Source: Cryptomeria japonica (lineage: Eukaryota > Streptophyta > Pinopsida > Cupressales > Cupressaceae). Taken from it: a stretch of 64,000 bases of DNA. Positions 54,475-64,000 of this stretch are shown here, piece by piece. The stretch is from contig NC_081413.1 of NCBI RefSeq assembly GCF_030272615.1, forward strand, positions 187,330,669 through 187,394,668, read 5' to 3'. Under the pieces are notes generated by a model. That model was not told the DNA's origin, made no database searches, and saw only the letters and a program-made list of their open reading frames with translations. A program made the position numbers and the translations under genes. How positions within the stretch are numbered: position 1 is the stretch's first letter; each line of letters begins with the position of its first letter.

Positions 54475-55260
54475 TCATGTTAATGTTGCCTTGCTAAGTA
54501 AATACTTCAATGGATCGATTTTAGCTATTAACTTGATGGAGTGAGATAGTAGATAATGTCTTAATTTTTGAGAAGCAAAAATTACTGCCAAGCATGCTTT
54601 TTCTGTTGGAGAATAGTTGAGCTCGTATCCCACTAATGTTCTGTTGATGTAGTGTATGGCTCGTTCTTTTTCTTCATTATCCTGTTGTGTGAGCAGAACT
54701 CCTAATGATACTTCAATGGTCAATACATAGAGTAATAACATCTTTCCTGAAATTGGTGACATTAGGATAGGTGGTTGCTTGAGATATGCCTTGATATTGT
54801 TGAATGCATCCTCACATTGATGGTCCCATTTGAAATGAACATTTTTATGTAATAGATGTGTAAATGGTTGACATTTATCTGCCAGTTGAGCAACAAATCT
54901 TCTGATTGATTGGAGTCTTCCTTGGAGTGATCTGAGTTGACTTATATTCTTGGGAGATGCCATCTCCATGATTGCTTTGACCTTAGCTGGATCCACTTCG
55001 ATACCTCTAGTTGAAACAATGTATCCCAATAGCTTTCTTGAAGTGACACCAAAGGCACATTTATTAGGATTGAGTCATAGCTTATATTGTTCTAACATGT
55101 CAAATATGTTTTTTAGTATTCCTATATGGTCTTCTCTGTTGTATGATTTTTCCAAGATGTCATCCACATAGTCTTCCATGAATGTATGCATCATGTCATG
55201 GAATATTGTTGTCATAGCTTTTTGATATGTAGCACCTGCATTCTTTAGTCCAAAAGGCAT
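54475..55260 (-). pseudogene. G4 RT palm and thumb plus first RNase H
   Basis: Fragments 55075-55260 and 54475-55029. The first has MPFGLKNAGATYQKAM and EDYVDDILEKS with the catalytic YVDD. A TGA for Arg at 55075 precedes LNPNKCAFGVT. The second covers the thumb (GYIVSTRGIEVDPAKV, SLQGRLQSIRRF) and the RNase H (SLGVLLTQQDNEEKERAIHY, TEKACLAVIFASQKLRHYL). Confidence 0.88.
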
Positions 55261-55332
55261 GATGTTCCAGCAGAAAGTACCCCATGGGCAGGTGAAAGCT
55301 GTCTTTTCTTGATCTTCAGGTGCTATTTTAAT

Positions 55333-55689
55333 CTAAATGTATCCAAAGAAACCATCTATTAGAGAAAACATGGAGTGTCCAACAGTTAAATATACAATGA
55401 TGTTAATGTTAAGCAAAGGAAAGTCATCCTTTGGACATGCAATATTAAGATCTCTGAAGTCTTTGCATATTATGATGCTTTTATCTAGTTTTGAAATTGG
55501 AATGATGTTGGATACCCATTGAGGATATGTTATAGGTCTGATGAATCCGAAATCCAATAATTTCTTTAATTCTACTTTGACCAGGAGAGCGATATGTGGA
55601 TGCATTTTCCTTAATTTCTGTTTGACTGGTTTGGCTCTTGGATTGACATTTAAGTGATGCATGATAAGCTCTAAATCTAACCCCGACAT
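55333..55689 (-). CDS. G4 RT fingers and palm start (118 codons)
   Basis: MSGLDLELIMHHLNV, AKPVKQKLRKMHPH, LLDFGFIRPITYPQW, CKDFRDLNIACPKDDFPL and LIDGFFGYI are the expected RT blocks; the Asp of LIDGF is the first catalytic residue. It stops at a TAG (55333-55335) that replaces the Gln of the GYNQI motif. Confidence 0.85.
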   Translation of the reverse strand: MSGLDLELIMHHLNVNPRAKPVKQKLRKMHPHIALLVKVELKKLLDFGFIRPITYPQWVSNIIPISKLDKSIIICKDFRDLNIACPKDDFPLLNINIIVYLTVGHSMFSLIDGFFGYI

Positions 55690-56748
55690 GCCTGCATATG
55701 ACTAGGCAAAATTGATTTTCCATCGTTTGAAGAATTCCATATAGAGAAGTTGTTGGATGTAGGATCTTTGGTTGTTCTGTTGTCCCAATGTTAACTGCCT
55801 CTATTGGTTCAATCAAAATGGATGACCTTTCTTGATAGTGCTCAGGTAAAGTGTCAAATCTCCCATCTTTTGACGCCTTGAGGAGGTTTTCACCATTAGA
55901 TGCATCCTTTATTTTTACTTTTTCCTGATCTAATGTCACCAAAAAATGGTTTTCAGCATTAGACCTGATATTCTTTTCTTTATTTTCCTTTTTGCGACTG
56001 GGAGATTTGGAACCCACTTGACTAGAAGATGCATTGCTGAAATTCCTGGTGAGAGTTGTTGTGGGTTCAATGGCATTAAGATATACAGATATGGCATGGT
56101 CATTCAGAGAGGTATCAATGGCAATATGTCCTTCATTTTCCCAATCAATAAGTTTAGAGTGAATTAGAGGTAGGGGGTCATGAGGTTGAGATGTTTCGAT
56201 AGTATCAAGGGTCATGATGGATGTATCAAATTTTTTGATATGTATTTCAATGTCTAGAACGGTACTCTCATCAGAATGACCTTGCAGTAGAAGTTCCTGA
56301 TTGTCCTCGGTTAAGTCCAAGTTAGCCAAATGTGATTCTAATTCAAGTGAACTAGTTCCCAACTTTTGTCCTGCATACGTGTCAACTATATCGACTCCTA
56401 CATCTTCTTCAAAGCAATTTTCTTTAGCTAATTCTTCAAAGTGACAGGAATCTCATTCCCATTCATTAGAATCTGTATCACTTGTAGCTTGCAATCTACA
56501 TATTTGTTCATATAGTATTTGATTTGTTTCTTCAACTTTTCTTGTTACATCTTTTCTTCTTTCGTATTCAACCTCTTCTGGACTGGGATTAAGTTCTATC
56601 AACATTTCTATGAGCTCTCCTTGATTAGTGCTAAGTTCATGTTTGTTTTGATTGATATTTAAGGCTGCTTGAGAGGTGCTTTTAGTTTGTTTTGCTTGTG
56701 CTTGTTGCTTAGCTGATGTTTCTTCTCTTTCAATTTCTAGTTGTTCTT
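55690..56748 (-). pseudogene. G4 linker before RT
   Basis: The open piece 55481-56362 covers most of the linker in one frame. It includes VKIKDASNGENLLKASKDGR and a PEHYQERSSILI block, also found in G3 (13140-13230). It is charged and has no known domain. S9 separates it from the G-patch-like segment. Confidence 0.7.
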
Positions 56749-56753
56749 ATATG

Positions 56754-57518
56754 TGTTTATGGTGAAAATGGATAACAATAATAACAATATTGAAAGGCTA
56801 AAATGAATCCAACCACAAAACCCTAGCCTAACAATGAACAAAGATCCACCATAACATATGAAGATAACCTAAGACAATGCAAAATAACTCAAAATCACAA
56901 AGATTATACCATCACATGTCCAATAGGGTTTTGATCTCCATTCTTCCTATCTCCATTGATCTTGCTTGATATATTTGCTCTCAGATTTTTATATGCATAA
57001 GAGCTCAACAAAGAACGGAATGTGGTTGCAAGTAGGATCGTAGTGTAGTCAATTGATCAAGTAGTTAGGGTTTGACAATGAAGAAAGCATCTTCTTAAAT
57101 AGAAGACACAATAGGAAATGGAGGGATAAGATTGAGAGGTGTAAAAAGAGAGGTCGGCTAGGATTAGAGGGTAGGTAAAAGAAATAATAAAATAATGAAA
57201 GAGGTAAGTAGTGTAGGAATTAAGAGATGAATGACATGTGTCATGTGTAGAAAAAGATAATGAATTAATTAAATAAATAAAGATTTATTTAATTAATAGA
57301 AGAAGTAGGACAATTAAATAAATAAAATATTTATTTAATTTAGGAAAGGGATAATTTAAATAAATAAATGTATTTATTTAAATAAGAAATAAGGCTAGAA
57401 GAGGATAAATGAATTAATTAAATAAATAAAGATTTATTTAATTAATAGAAGAATTAGGCTTAGATAATTAAATAAATAATATTTATTTAATTAGACATGA
57501 CAATTTTAGGTGTCTACA
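56754..57518 (-). repeat. S9: solo LTR (765 bp), TSD ATATG
   Basis: ATATG flanks it (56749-56753 and 57519-57523). Minus strand begins TGTAGACACCTAAAATTG, close to the G3/G4 LTR start (TGTATACACCTAAAAATAG), and ends CCATAAACA. The first 270 bases carry nested AT palindromes. No internal region is left, as after LTR-LTR recombination. Confidence 0.88.
57250..57510. repeat. AT-palindrome cluster in S9
   Basis: Four to five copies of inverted pairs such as TTAATTAAATAAATAAA with TTTATTTAATTAA, spaced 25-60 bp apart. Each pair can form a hairpin. A shorter version is in the G3/G4 LTRs (about 50640-50900). Confidence 0.8.
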
Positions 57519-57523
57519 ATATG

Positions 57524-58254
57524 TTTTCATATTCTTCTTGTTGTTGGCTAAAAGATGTGTCTTATGGTAGAGTAACTTGTCCATAGCCTAAGCTTATTTT
57601 TTCTGTAGCTTGTTGAGTGTAAGTTTGGATAGGTTCTGATATACCTTCTTTTCTTTTCCCTATAGGACTTGTTCTAGTGTATCCCATTTTTCTGAGAATG
57701 GTGAATCCTTTTCCATACTTTTCTGTAGGTATGCGGACATTGTTGATCTTTTGTACTTCTTCATCCTTGTATAGCCATTATAGCACATCTTTGTCTTCTA
57801 TTTCCTCTTAGAAGGTCCCATCACTAACAAAAGCTCCATCAAATATCGAAAGATGTTTCACAATTGGTTGTTGTTTAGAGTTTGATGGTTTCCCAAAGGA
57901 TTTCAGAGAAAGTGGTAATTGTGATATTGAATATTCTCCATCCCCTCGATCTCTTAGCTGCATTTATTTTTCCATACTTGACAAAATTCAGGCAAATGTT
58001 TTTTCTTTAGATTGTATGTTTGAAGATGGCGACTCCCTATTATGAGGAACAATGACTTCTTGAGTTGGTTTGAGATTACTACAATATTGAAATGGATTTT
58101 AATCTATTGAGATCATGACTTCCTGCCCATTGTAGGGAAACTTTAAGCACTGATGATATGTTGATGGAACAACTTGCATGTCACGTATTCAAGGTCTTCC
58201 CAAGAGTATGTTGTATGATAAGTCCAAGTCTAGAACTTGGCATGTTTTGTCTTT
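57524..58254 (-). pseudogene. G4 linker with G-patch-like motif
   Basis: At about 57585-57725 the minus strand encodes YGKGFTILRKMGY, then IGKRKEGISEPI and ISLGYGQ. The order and spacing match the G3 motif at 14215-14355. The upstream part ends the protease (CLKFPYNGQEV). TAG and TAA stops are frequent. Confidence 0.6.
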
Positions 58255-58830
58255 CTATAAAGGTCCTACTCTGATGGGTAACATCACAATTCCTTTAGAG
58301 GAATGTTCTTCTTTATTATAGTCTTTAATGGTGATCTTTTTCCTGGGATCAACTACATCTTCTGAATAACCTAGAGCACAGACAAGACCTAATGAGAAAA
58401 TGTTTAAGCCAGCTCCTCCATCTATTAGGACACATTTAACTCGTGTCTTATGAATGATTACTTTGATATGAAAGGGAGCATTATGGGGATGTTGCAAGGA
58501 CATGTCATCTTCTTCGGTGAATGATAAGCAGTGAGGGGTTGTGAGGTATCCCACCATGGTTTGGAATTGATCTATATCTAGATCTTTAGACACTATTGTA
58601 TCTAATAATGCTCATTCTAGAATATCTTTGTGTGCATGTGAAAGCTTTAAAAGTTCCAAGATGGATATTTGTGCAGGTGTTTTCTGTAATTGATCCACTA
58701 GATTATATTGTTTTATAGTGGATGATGTGTTTGTTGTAGGACTTGACAAAACAATTTTATCTTTGCTTCTTGTGATAGCATGAGAAGGTTCTTGATTTTT
58801 CTTTTCTTTAACTACAATCACATTTACCAA
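58255..58830 (-). pseudogene. G4 aspartic protease
   Basis: Fragments 58612-58830 (upstream helix region) and 58255-58593. The active-site strand is CVLIDGGAGLNIFS. KITIKDYNKEEHSSKGIVMLP is the following strand pair. The protein would cut the polyprotein; D-G-G at the active site is shared with other elements of this clade. Confidence 0.8.
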
Positions 58831-59013
58831 ATTATCATATGTATACGCATAGTTTACCTTTTATTTACCCTTACCATTATTTGTTGTTGATGATTCACCT
58901 TTCTCATAGTTTGGAAGTAAAGTTTTAAAAGTTGTATGAGATTCATTTGTTGTATGTCCATCCACAGTTACTACTCCATTATCAATCAAATCTTGGATGA
59001 CATGTTTCAACCG

Positions 59014-59562
59014 CTAACAATTATTTGTGTGATGTCCCTTGTTTCGATGAAAATTGCAATAATGGTTATCATTCCACCAAGGTGGTTTTACTTGAGGTTT
59101 GTAGTTCCTCTCTTCTAGTAAAGTAATCAATTTGTTTGCAAGAAGTGTCTTTAGTGCTGACCCAAGGCGTTCACCAATGTTTGTAAATTGTTTTCGAAAG
59201 AAATTTTTGATAGTTGCTTTTTGGTGATGATTGTTTTGTTGAGCCGCTGCTGAGTGATGGGATAAATTAAAAACTAGTTGTTTTGGTTTCACGTTGTTTT
59301 TATCCACTATTCTATCATTGATGACATTACAATTTCTATTCCAAAAATTTGGCTTATCATTGTGGTTGTTGTTAGTGTTGTTAGGAGGATGGACTCCGTC
59401 TTTGTATATTTTCAATTCACCTTTCTTTATCATAGCTTTCTCCATTCTGATTCCATTATCAATCATCTTTCTTAAACTTTGATTTCCTTGCATTTTTAGA
59501 TGATAACTCATTTGATCATTTAGATTGTTGATGAATATGCCCATTTTTTCATACTCTGGCAC
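59014..59562 (-). CDS. G4 gag C-terminal part with zinc knuckle (182 codons)
   Basis: The fragment begins in a helical segment (NNLNDQMSYHLKMQGN) and ends in a CX2HX4HX4C knuckle (YCNFHRNKGHHTNNC). The middle is Asn/His-rich and basic (PNNTNNNHNDKPN). Confidence 0.8.
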   Translation of the reverse strand: MPEYEKMGIFINNLNDQMSYHLKMQGNQSLRKMIDNGIRMEKAMIKKGELKIYKDGVHPPNNTNNNHNDKPNFWNRNCNVINDRIVDKNNVKPKQLVFNLSHHSAAAQQNNHHQKATIKNFFRKQFTNIGERLGSALKTLLANKLITLLEERNYKPQVKPPWWNDNHYCNFHRNKGHHTNNC

Positions 59563-59595
59563 TATACGAGGGTATCGTGAAGCTAACCATCTCGA

Positions 59596-60357
59596 TCATT
59601 GTACAAATGCCATGAAAGGTTCTCCACTCTTTTGTTTGGCATTAAATAGGTCTAGCATTATTACTTCATGTTGTATGTTGTTAGAGTATTGTGAAACAAA
59701 CTTATCCACCAATTCTAAGAATGATCTGATTCCAGGTGGAAGTTTGGAGAACCATTCCATAGCTAGTCCGGTTAAGCTTTTTAGAAATAATCTCATCAAG
59801 TAGGTATCCTCATGTGCAAACTCCATACTCATTGTGCAAAATTCTCCTATATGATCTTGAGGGTCAGTGCTTCCATCATATTTTTTGTTTCTAGGAGTTT
59901 TATAACCTATAGGAAATGGTATCATGTTTAGATTTTTGTGAAATGGATAAGGACAGATTTCTTGAAGTGAGTATCTTCTAACATTTCCTCTCTGCATATC
60001 TTGAATTTGTGTTTGCGGTGTTTGTATTTGTTGCATGAGAGTTGTGATAGGATTATCAACATGATTTTTTCTTGCATAACCATGATTTTGCATTCTAGGA
60101 GGATCTGGATCTCTTCTTGTATCATCTCTACCTCTTCTTGTATCTTCATTAGGTTGAACATTATTTAGAATTTCTACTTCATCTCTTTTGGGCATGTAAG
60201 TTTCCTCATTGGTTCTGGTGTTACGAGGAATTGATGTGTCATTCACTTTGAGACCAAAAATATCCTCATATTGTTCATTATTAGGGGTAGGGTCACTTTT
60301 ATTTTGTGTCAATTTGTTCACATCAAAATCTTGGGGGAGTGTAGCATGGTGCACCAA
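59596..60357 (-). CDS. G4 gag capsid-like domain (253 codons)
   Basis: The N-terminal half is polar with an Arg/Asp-rich patch (RRGRDDTRRDPDP). The C-terminal half is the retrotransposon gag domain (YDGSTDPQDHIGEF, THED-like AHEDTYLMRLFLKSL, AMEWFSKLPPGIRS, FVSQYSNN). Upstream, to about 60503, the frame continues with a FMEKILEGDKEKYFLML block like that of G3, broken by TAA. Confidence 0.85.
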   Translation of the reverse strand: MVHHATLPQDFDVNKLTQNKSDPTPNNEQYEDIFGLKVNDTSIPRNTRTNEETYMPKRDEVEILNNVQPNEDTRRGRDDTRRDPDPPRMQNHGYARKNHVDNPITTLMQQIQTPQTQIQDMQRGNVRRYSLQEICPYPFHKNLNMIPFPIGYKTPRNKKYDGSTDPQDHIGEFCTMSMEFAHEDTYLMRLFLKSLTGLAMEWFSKLPPGIRSFLELVDKFVSQYSNNIQHEVIMLDLFNAKQKSGEPFMAFVQ

Positions 60358-60503
60358 TTCTTGCTAACATTAGGAAGTATTTTTCTTTGTCTCCCTCCAA
60401 TATTTTCTCCATAAATTTATTGAATTGGGGATCTTTTTTGATGTCTCTGACATGTTTTTATGTTACTTCTCCTTCAACGTGTATTTCATCTTCATGTTCC
60501 ATG

Positions 60504-62675
60504 GTTCTATGCTCTTCAATTATTTCCAATGTTTTGATTTCCGTCTCTACGATTTTTTGTCTCTAAGCTTTGGTTAAAACGGGCATACACGTGTGTTAGA
60601 TATTGTGCCAAGATTTGATTGTCAAAAGTTTGTTTTGATAAGTGATCAATTGTCAATGTAAATGTGCTAGACCGATATGACACGAAAAGATGGTTCAAGT
60701 GTTTAAAATTTTGCAAGTTTTTTGATCTTTGGTTTAGGAGTGCAATAAAGATGATTTTGATAAAAACCAAGTCCAATAGGAATGATATATCCTACGATGT
60801 GGGACAAGGTGATTCTGACCAAGCGTTGTAGTTTCATGATAGAGGATGATTGATCCTAATGAGAAACTATGTTTAGAGTGACTAGTTTATCAAAGAGGGT
60901 GATAGTGCACTTTGAGATGCTTAGATCTTGAACTTGTTGAGGGTGAATACTTGAAAATCTTGAGGTGTATAGCTTTGGAATTTGATTTGATAAATGATAA
61001 CTTGACCAAGTGAACAAAGGAGACAATCTAAGCACAGAATGACAAAAATCAGACGTTTATGCTCACTATAAATTGATTAGGCAGACATGACAAATCTGAG
61101 AAAGACATGCAAGAAAAACAATTCCAGACTGATAAAAATAGAAATTTGTACGATAGTTTAAGAAGCTTCAGACGACAATACATACAGGCCCATATGAAAA
61201 ATCAGGAATCTCATACGACAAAGCACAAGCTCATACGACAATTCCCACTAAGCAAAATGATAAACTAGAGACCTCGTACGACAAAAATTTCTGAACCATA
61301 TGACAAACAAGAAAGCTCATACGACAAGACTTTTTGAACCATAAGACAAATAAGAAGGCTCGTACAACAAGACTTTCTAAATCATATGAAAAATAAGAAG
61401 ACTCGTACGACAAAACTTTCTGAACCATACAACAAATAAGAAGGCTCGTATGACAAAACACAAGCTCATACGACTCAAGACAGAACAGAGGTAAAAAATG
61501 TTGTTTGGACAGATTTTTGATCATTGAAGTTTGATGTTTTGTTTCTGTTTTCTAGTTTTAGATGTCTGATTTTCTTGTTTCAAGGATGAAAACATAGAAA
61601 ACACACGATATGATAAGTGACCTTAAGCACATTATGCTACCTAAGGAAGCTGGCTGAGAGAGAAAACCTTTGCTTGCAAACTTAGGTACACACCTAATAG
61701 CTAATCAGAATACAACCGCTGAGTCTCACGCAATGGATTCTCAATGTTGTATTATCTGACTCCAAACGCTAATGGGGGAATGATATGGCAAGTGTCTTGG
61801 GAGAGTTACTATCTCTCTTGCACAAAGATTATCACCCTTTCAGAGGTGAATTAGGTAGCTTCTAATTTAACTGAAACTAGTAAGGGATCCGTTAAATGCG
61901 TTGGGGTATAAACTCATTTAAGAGGTCTCCCATCCTTGAAAACTAAGGTTTGATATACCCAAAGGTACAAAGGAGATATATTCCCGAGCACTGCCATTGA
62001 CTTGATTTTCATCAAATCACATTTATTTTATAGTAGGTTGGAGTACTTGGCATTAGCCGTTCACAATTGGGTTGTTCCCTATCTCCAGCCTTAATGTCTT
62101 AGAGTTATTATCTCCTCGGGAGGGCAGGCCCGCTAAAGATATGCACTAATGAAAGCAAAGGATGAGTTTAGCTTTCTGATCACCTAAGAAAGGTGAGATC
62201 ATACTTGTCTATCATCAAAACACATAATACATGATTGTTCATTCCCATTAGCAAAATAAGTGTGCCTAGAAAGTTTAAAGAAGACATAAAGTTTGGTTAA
62301 GTCCTCCTAGGCAACCTACAAAATAGATGCATTAGTAATCATGATGTGTTTTGGTGAAATGAAGCTTTGACAAGTGTAATATTTGACAATCATCCTGCAA
62401 AAACCAGTTAGGCTACCAAAAAACTCAGAAATAGACCAAGGTTAGCATTAGTAATAATCCAAATTAATGATAAAACCTTAAAATGTAATTTGCTTTGAAA
62501 ACCAGTAAGCAAAAATTCGTACGACAATTCATAGTGTCGTATGACACTCTTTACCCCTTCGTACAAGAGAAAAAATTATGCCGTACGAGATGTAAAGGCT
62601 ACTCATGCGAGATTTTGATTCCACTCCAGCCATAAACGTGTTTGATGATGCTAAGAGGCCAAAAATGAGATTTTT
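60504..62675 (-). other. G4 untranslated leader
   Basis: No gene is supported. The part from about 61560 aligns with the G3 leader. A phased motif array lies at 61148-61485. The motif also occurs at 62515-62600, close to the PBS. Confidence 0.7.
61148..61485. repeat. Phased CGTACGACAA array in G4 leader
   Basis: About 15 occurrences of CTCGTACGACAA or close variants (CCATACGACAA, CATATGACAA) in about 335 bp, with 20-25 bp spacing. The core CGTACG is palindromic. Confidence 0.8.
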
Positions 62676-62693
62676 GGCCCCACGGTGGGTGCC
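62676..62693 (-). other. G4 primer binding site
   Basis: TGGCACCCACCGTGGGGC on the minus strand, four bases after the LTR end. It corresponds to the G3 site at 49787-49798. Confidence 0.65.
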
Positions 62694-62697
62694 AAAA

Positions 62698-63782
62698 TAT
62701 CATGCTTTGTGAAGTGTGATACCTGCAGCTACAACACAAAACACTCAATAGATCATTACAATCATGGTTATTGAATTCGAATGCAAACAAAAGATAAAAC
62801 CATGACAAAGCGACCTATCACCTCCTAAGAGATGCAAGTGTGGATTTGCTCTCAGATCTGGATAAGCAATCCCATTGACTTATTTACACCTAGACGGAGG
62901 ATTTAAAATGATATGATAATATACAAGGTAGATGAGATTGATTAAGTTAGATGCAAGATCCAAGAGACTAATTAAGCTAATGATATGCATGATTAAGCTA
63001 CAAAATGAGATTGATAAAAGATTGATCTAAGCTGCAATTTCTTATAATAACAATGCTTAAATGATAAACTAAGATGCAAATGTCTATAATAACAATACCT
63101 AAAATGAAATGAGATCGGATCCTTATTGCTCCAAGATGGGGGATATTTATAGGATTTCCAAGGCCAAGAGTGAGGTGGCAGGAATCAATGGTCAAGATTG
63201 AGTCTGAAGATATCAAGGGTGAAATTGGAGGAGGTTAGAGAAGAGGTTGGAGGAGGAGACACTTGTCATCTCTGTGGTGACAAGTGTTAAGGAGCTTTGC
63301 TCATAAAAGGGCAAGTGTCCAAGAGAGGAGACATGTGGCCAAATTGCTATGTGTCTCAAGAAGAAAATACCCACACCATAGGAGGTTAGAATGTGCAAGA
63401 TAGAATAGGGTTAGTTAAAACCTAGGTTAGGTGGAATGGGTGAGGTTAGAAGTTAGGAGGCATGTGGGTAATTTGAATTTAAAAATTCAAATAATAGGAA
63501 AAGACTAATTAATTCTCAACAACTCATAAATTGATTTGTTTTAATTAATTAAAGGATTAGAAGAATTGATTTAAAGTGGGGGAGGATTAATTAATTTGAA
63601 TTAATTAATCAAAGGGGACTATGAAAATGAACCTATTAAATAAATCCTTAGATTTATTAATAAGTAGATGAAAGGGAGAATTTAATCAAATTGCTAATGA
63701 ATTCAATTAAATTATTAAGGGGGATTAATTAAATAATTGCTTATTTAATTAATTATCTTCAGACCATTTTTAGGTGTATACA
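62698..63782 (-). repeat. G4 5' LTR (1085 bp)
   Basis: Minus strand starts TGTATACACCTAAAAATGG (63782) and ends at 62698 (CAAAGCATGATA). Matches 49802-50925 except for a few deletions (for example about 35 bp near 63390). TATA box at 63151-63144. Confidence 0.9.
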
Positions 63783-64000
63783 AAAGTCATAACTGTTTGA
63801 TGAAACCCTTGAGTCAAAATGATGGTTAAGTTATAGGAAAGTCTCTAACCAAAAGTCAAAGATGAGTTAACTATATATTGTTATGTAAGAGACTTTAATG
63901 ATTTGGAAGACTTTAGAGGTTAACCATTTGAAGACACAAAGCCTTTAATGGTTATTGAAGACTTTGGAGGCTTTGAGAAGTGACTTCCCTTTGCTTAGGA
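63783..64000. other. Unassigned flank
   Basis: This is the sequence beside the G4 LTR. The five bases AAAGT (63783-63787) would be one half of a target duplication. The rest holds short GACTTTGGAGG-like repeats but no gene or known repeat that I recognise. Confidence 0.5.

Larger units (their letters stand above)
49802..63782 (-). mobile_element. G4: Ty3/gypsy (Tat-like) element
   Basis: Between LTRs at 62698-63782 (5') and 49802-50925 (3') the minus strand carries PBS, a 2.2-kb leader, gag, zinc knuckle, protease, G-patch-like linker, RT, RNase H, second RNase H, integrase and a 3' UTR with polypurine tract. S9 is inserted in the linker. The flank right of the 5' LTR (AAAGT) is not found left of the 3' LTR, because that LTR passes straight into G3. 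Confidence 0.88.

Noticed and set aside
61148-61485. CRISPR-like pattern of short repeats with unique spacers
   Set aside because: The repeat is only about 10-12 bases, degenerate, with short uneven spacers, and the setting is a plant retrotransposon leader.
1-64000. tRNA genes, rRNA or intact cellular genes
   Set aside because: None was recognised by eye on either strand; every long ORF could be assigned to a retroelement or to a low-complexity tract. A tRNAscan and protein search would be needed to exclude small genes.

Overview
The window looks like plant nuclear DNA, most likely from a large, repeat-rich genome such as a gymnosperm (inference from the density and age of the LTR retrotransposons; no species marker is present). 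I see no intact cellular gene, tRNA, rRNA or CRISPR. Nearly every base belongs to LTR retrotransposons nested inside one another, and most of the boundaries can be read from terminal TG..CA and 5-bp target-site duplications (TSDs).

Labels used below. T1 (1-6135, +) and T2 (17231-47226, -; TSD GTTGT) are two copies of a gag-only, non-autonomous element of the TR-GAG type, with an ORF of about 1145 codons and no polymerase. G3 (about 8.8 kb to 50925, -, interrupted by T2) and G4 (49802-63782, -) are Ty3/gypsy elements with gag, protease, a G-patch-like linker, RT, RNase H, a second RNase H and integrase; they share one LTR (49802-50925). C5 (about 29531-45420, +; TSD CCTCC) is a Ty1/copia element inserted in the T2 leader. 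X6 (34969-43831, +; TSD GGATG) is a gypsy element inserted in C5 whose two outer ends are both LTR 3' ends in inverted orientation. B7 (19851-25750, -; TSD GGCCT) is an element with an unrecognised ORF of about 1200 codons, inserted in the T2 gag. S8 (26551-26979; TSD CTAAT) and S9 (56754-57518; TSD ATATG) are solo LTRs in T2 gag and in G4.

Layout from left to right: T1 leader, gag, 3' UTR and 3' LTR (1-6135); a decayed plant-mobile-domain gene and simple repeats (6136-8880); the 3' part of G3 (about 8.8-17.2 kb); T2 3' LTR, 3' UTR and gag end (17.2-19.85 kb); B7; the rest of T2 gag with S8 (25.75-29.04 kb); T2 leader; C5 5' LTR and gag-pol (29.53-34.97 kb); X6; C5 3' end and LTR (43.83-45.42 kb); T2 leader and 5' LTR (45.42-47.23 kb); G3 leader (47.2-49.8 kb); the shared LTR; G4 with S9 (50.9-62.7 kb); G4 5' LTR (62.7-63.78 kb); 218 bp of unassigned flank.

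Order of events by nesting: the G3/G4 array is oldest. T2 then entered G3 gag; C5, B7 and S8 entered T2; X6 entered C5. The coding regions are heavily decayed. Where a conserved residue can be judged, the new stop codons mostly replace Gln (CAG/CAA to TAG/TAA) or Arg (CGA to TGA), the pattern expected from deamination of methylated cytosine in silenced DNA. The strongest candidates for something undescribed are the end-inverted chimera X6, element B7 with its unknown ORF and patterned promoter repeats, the phased 23-bp motif arrays in the G3/G4 leaders, and the stem-loop repeated in LTR and leader of the T1/T2 family.
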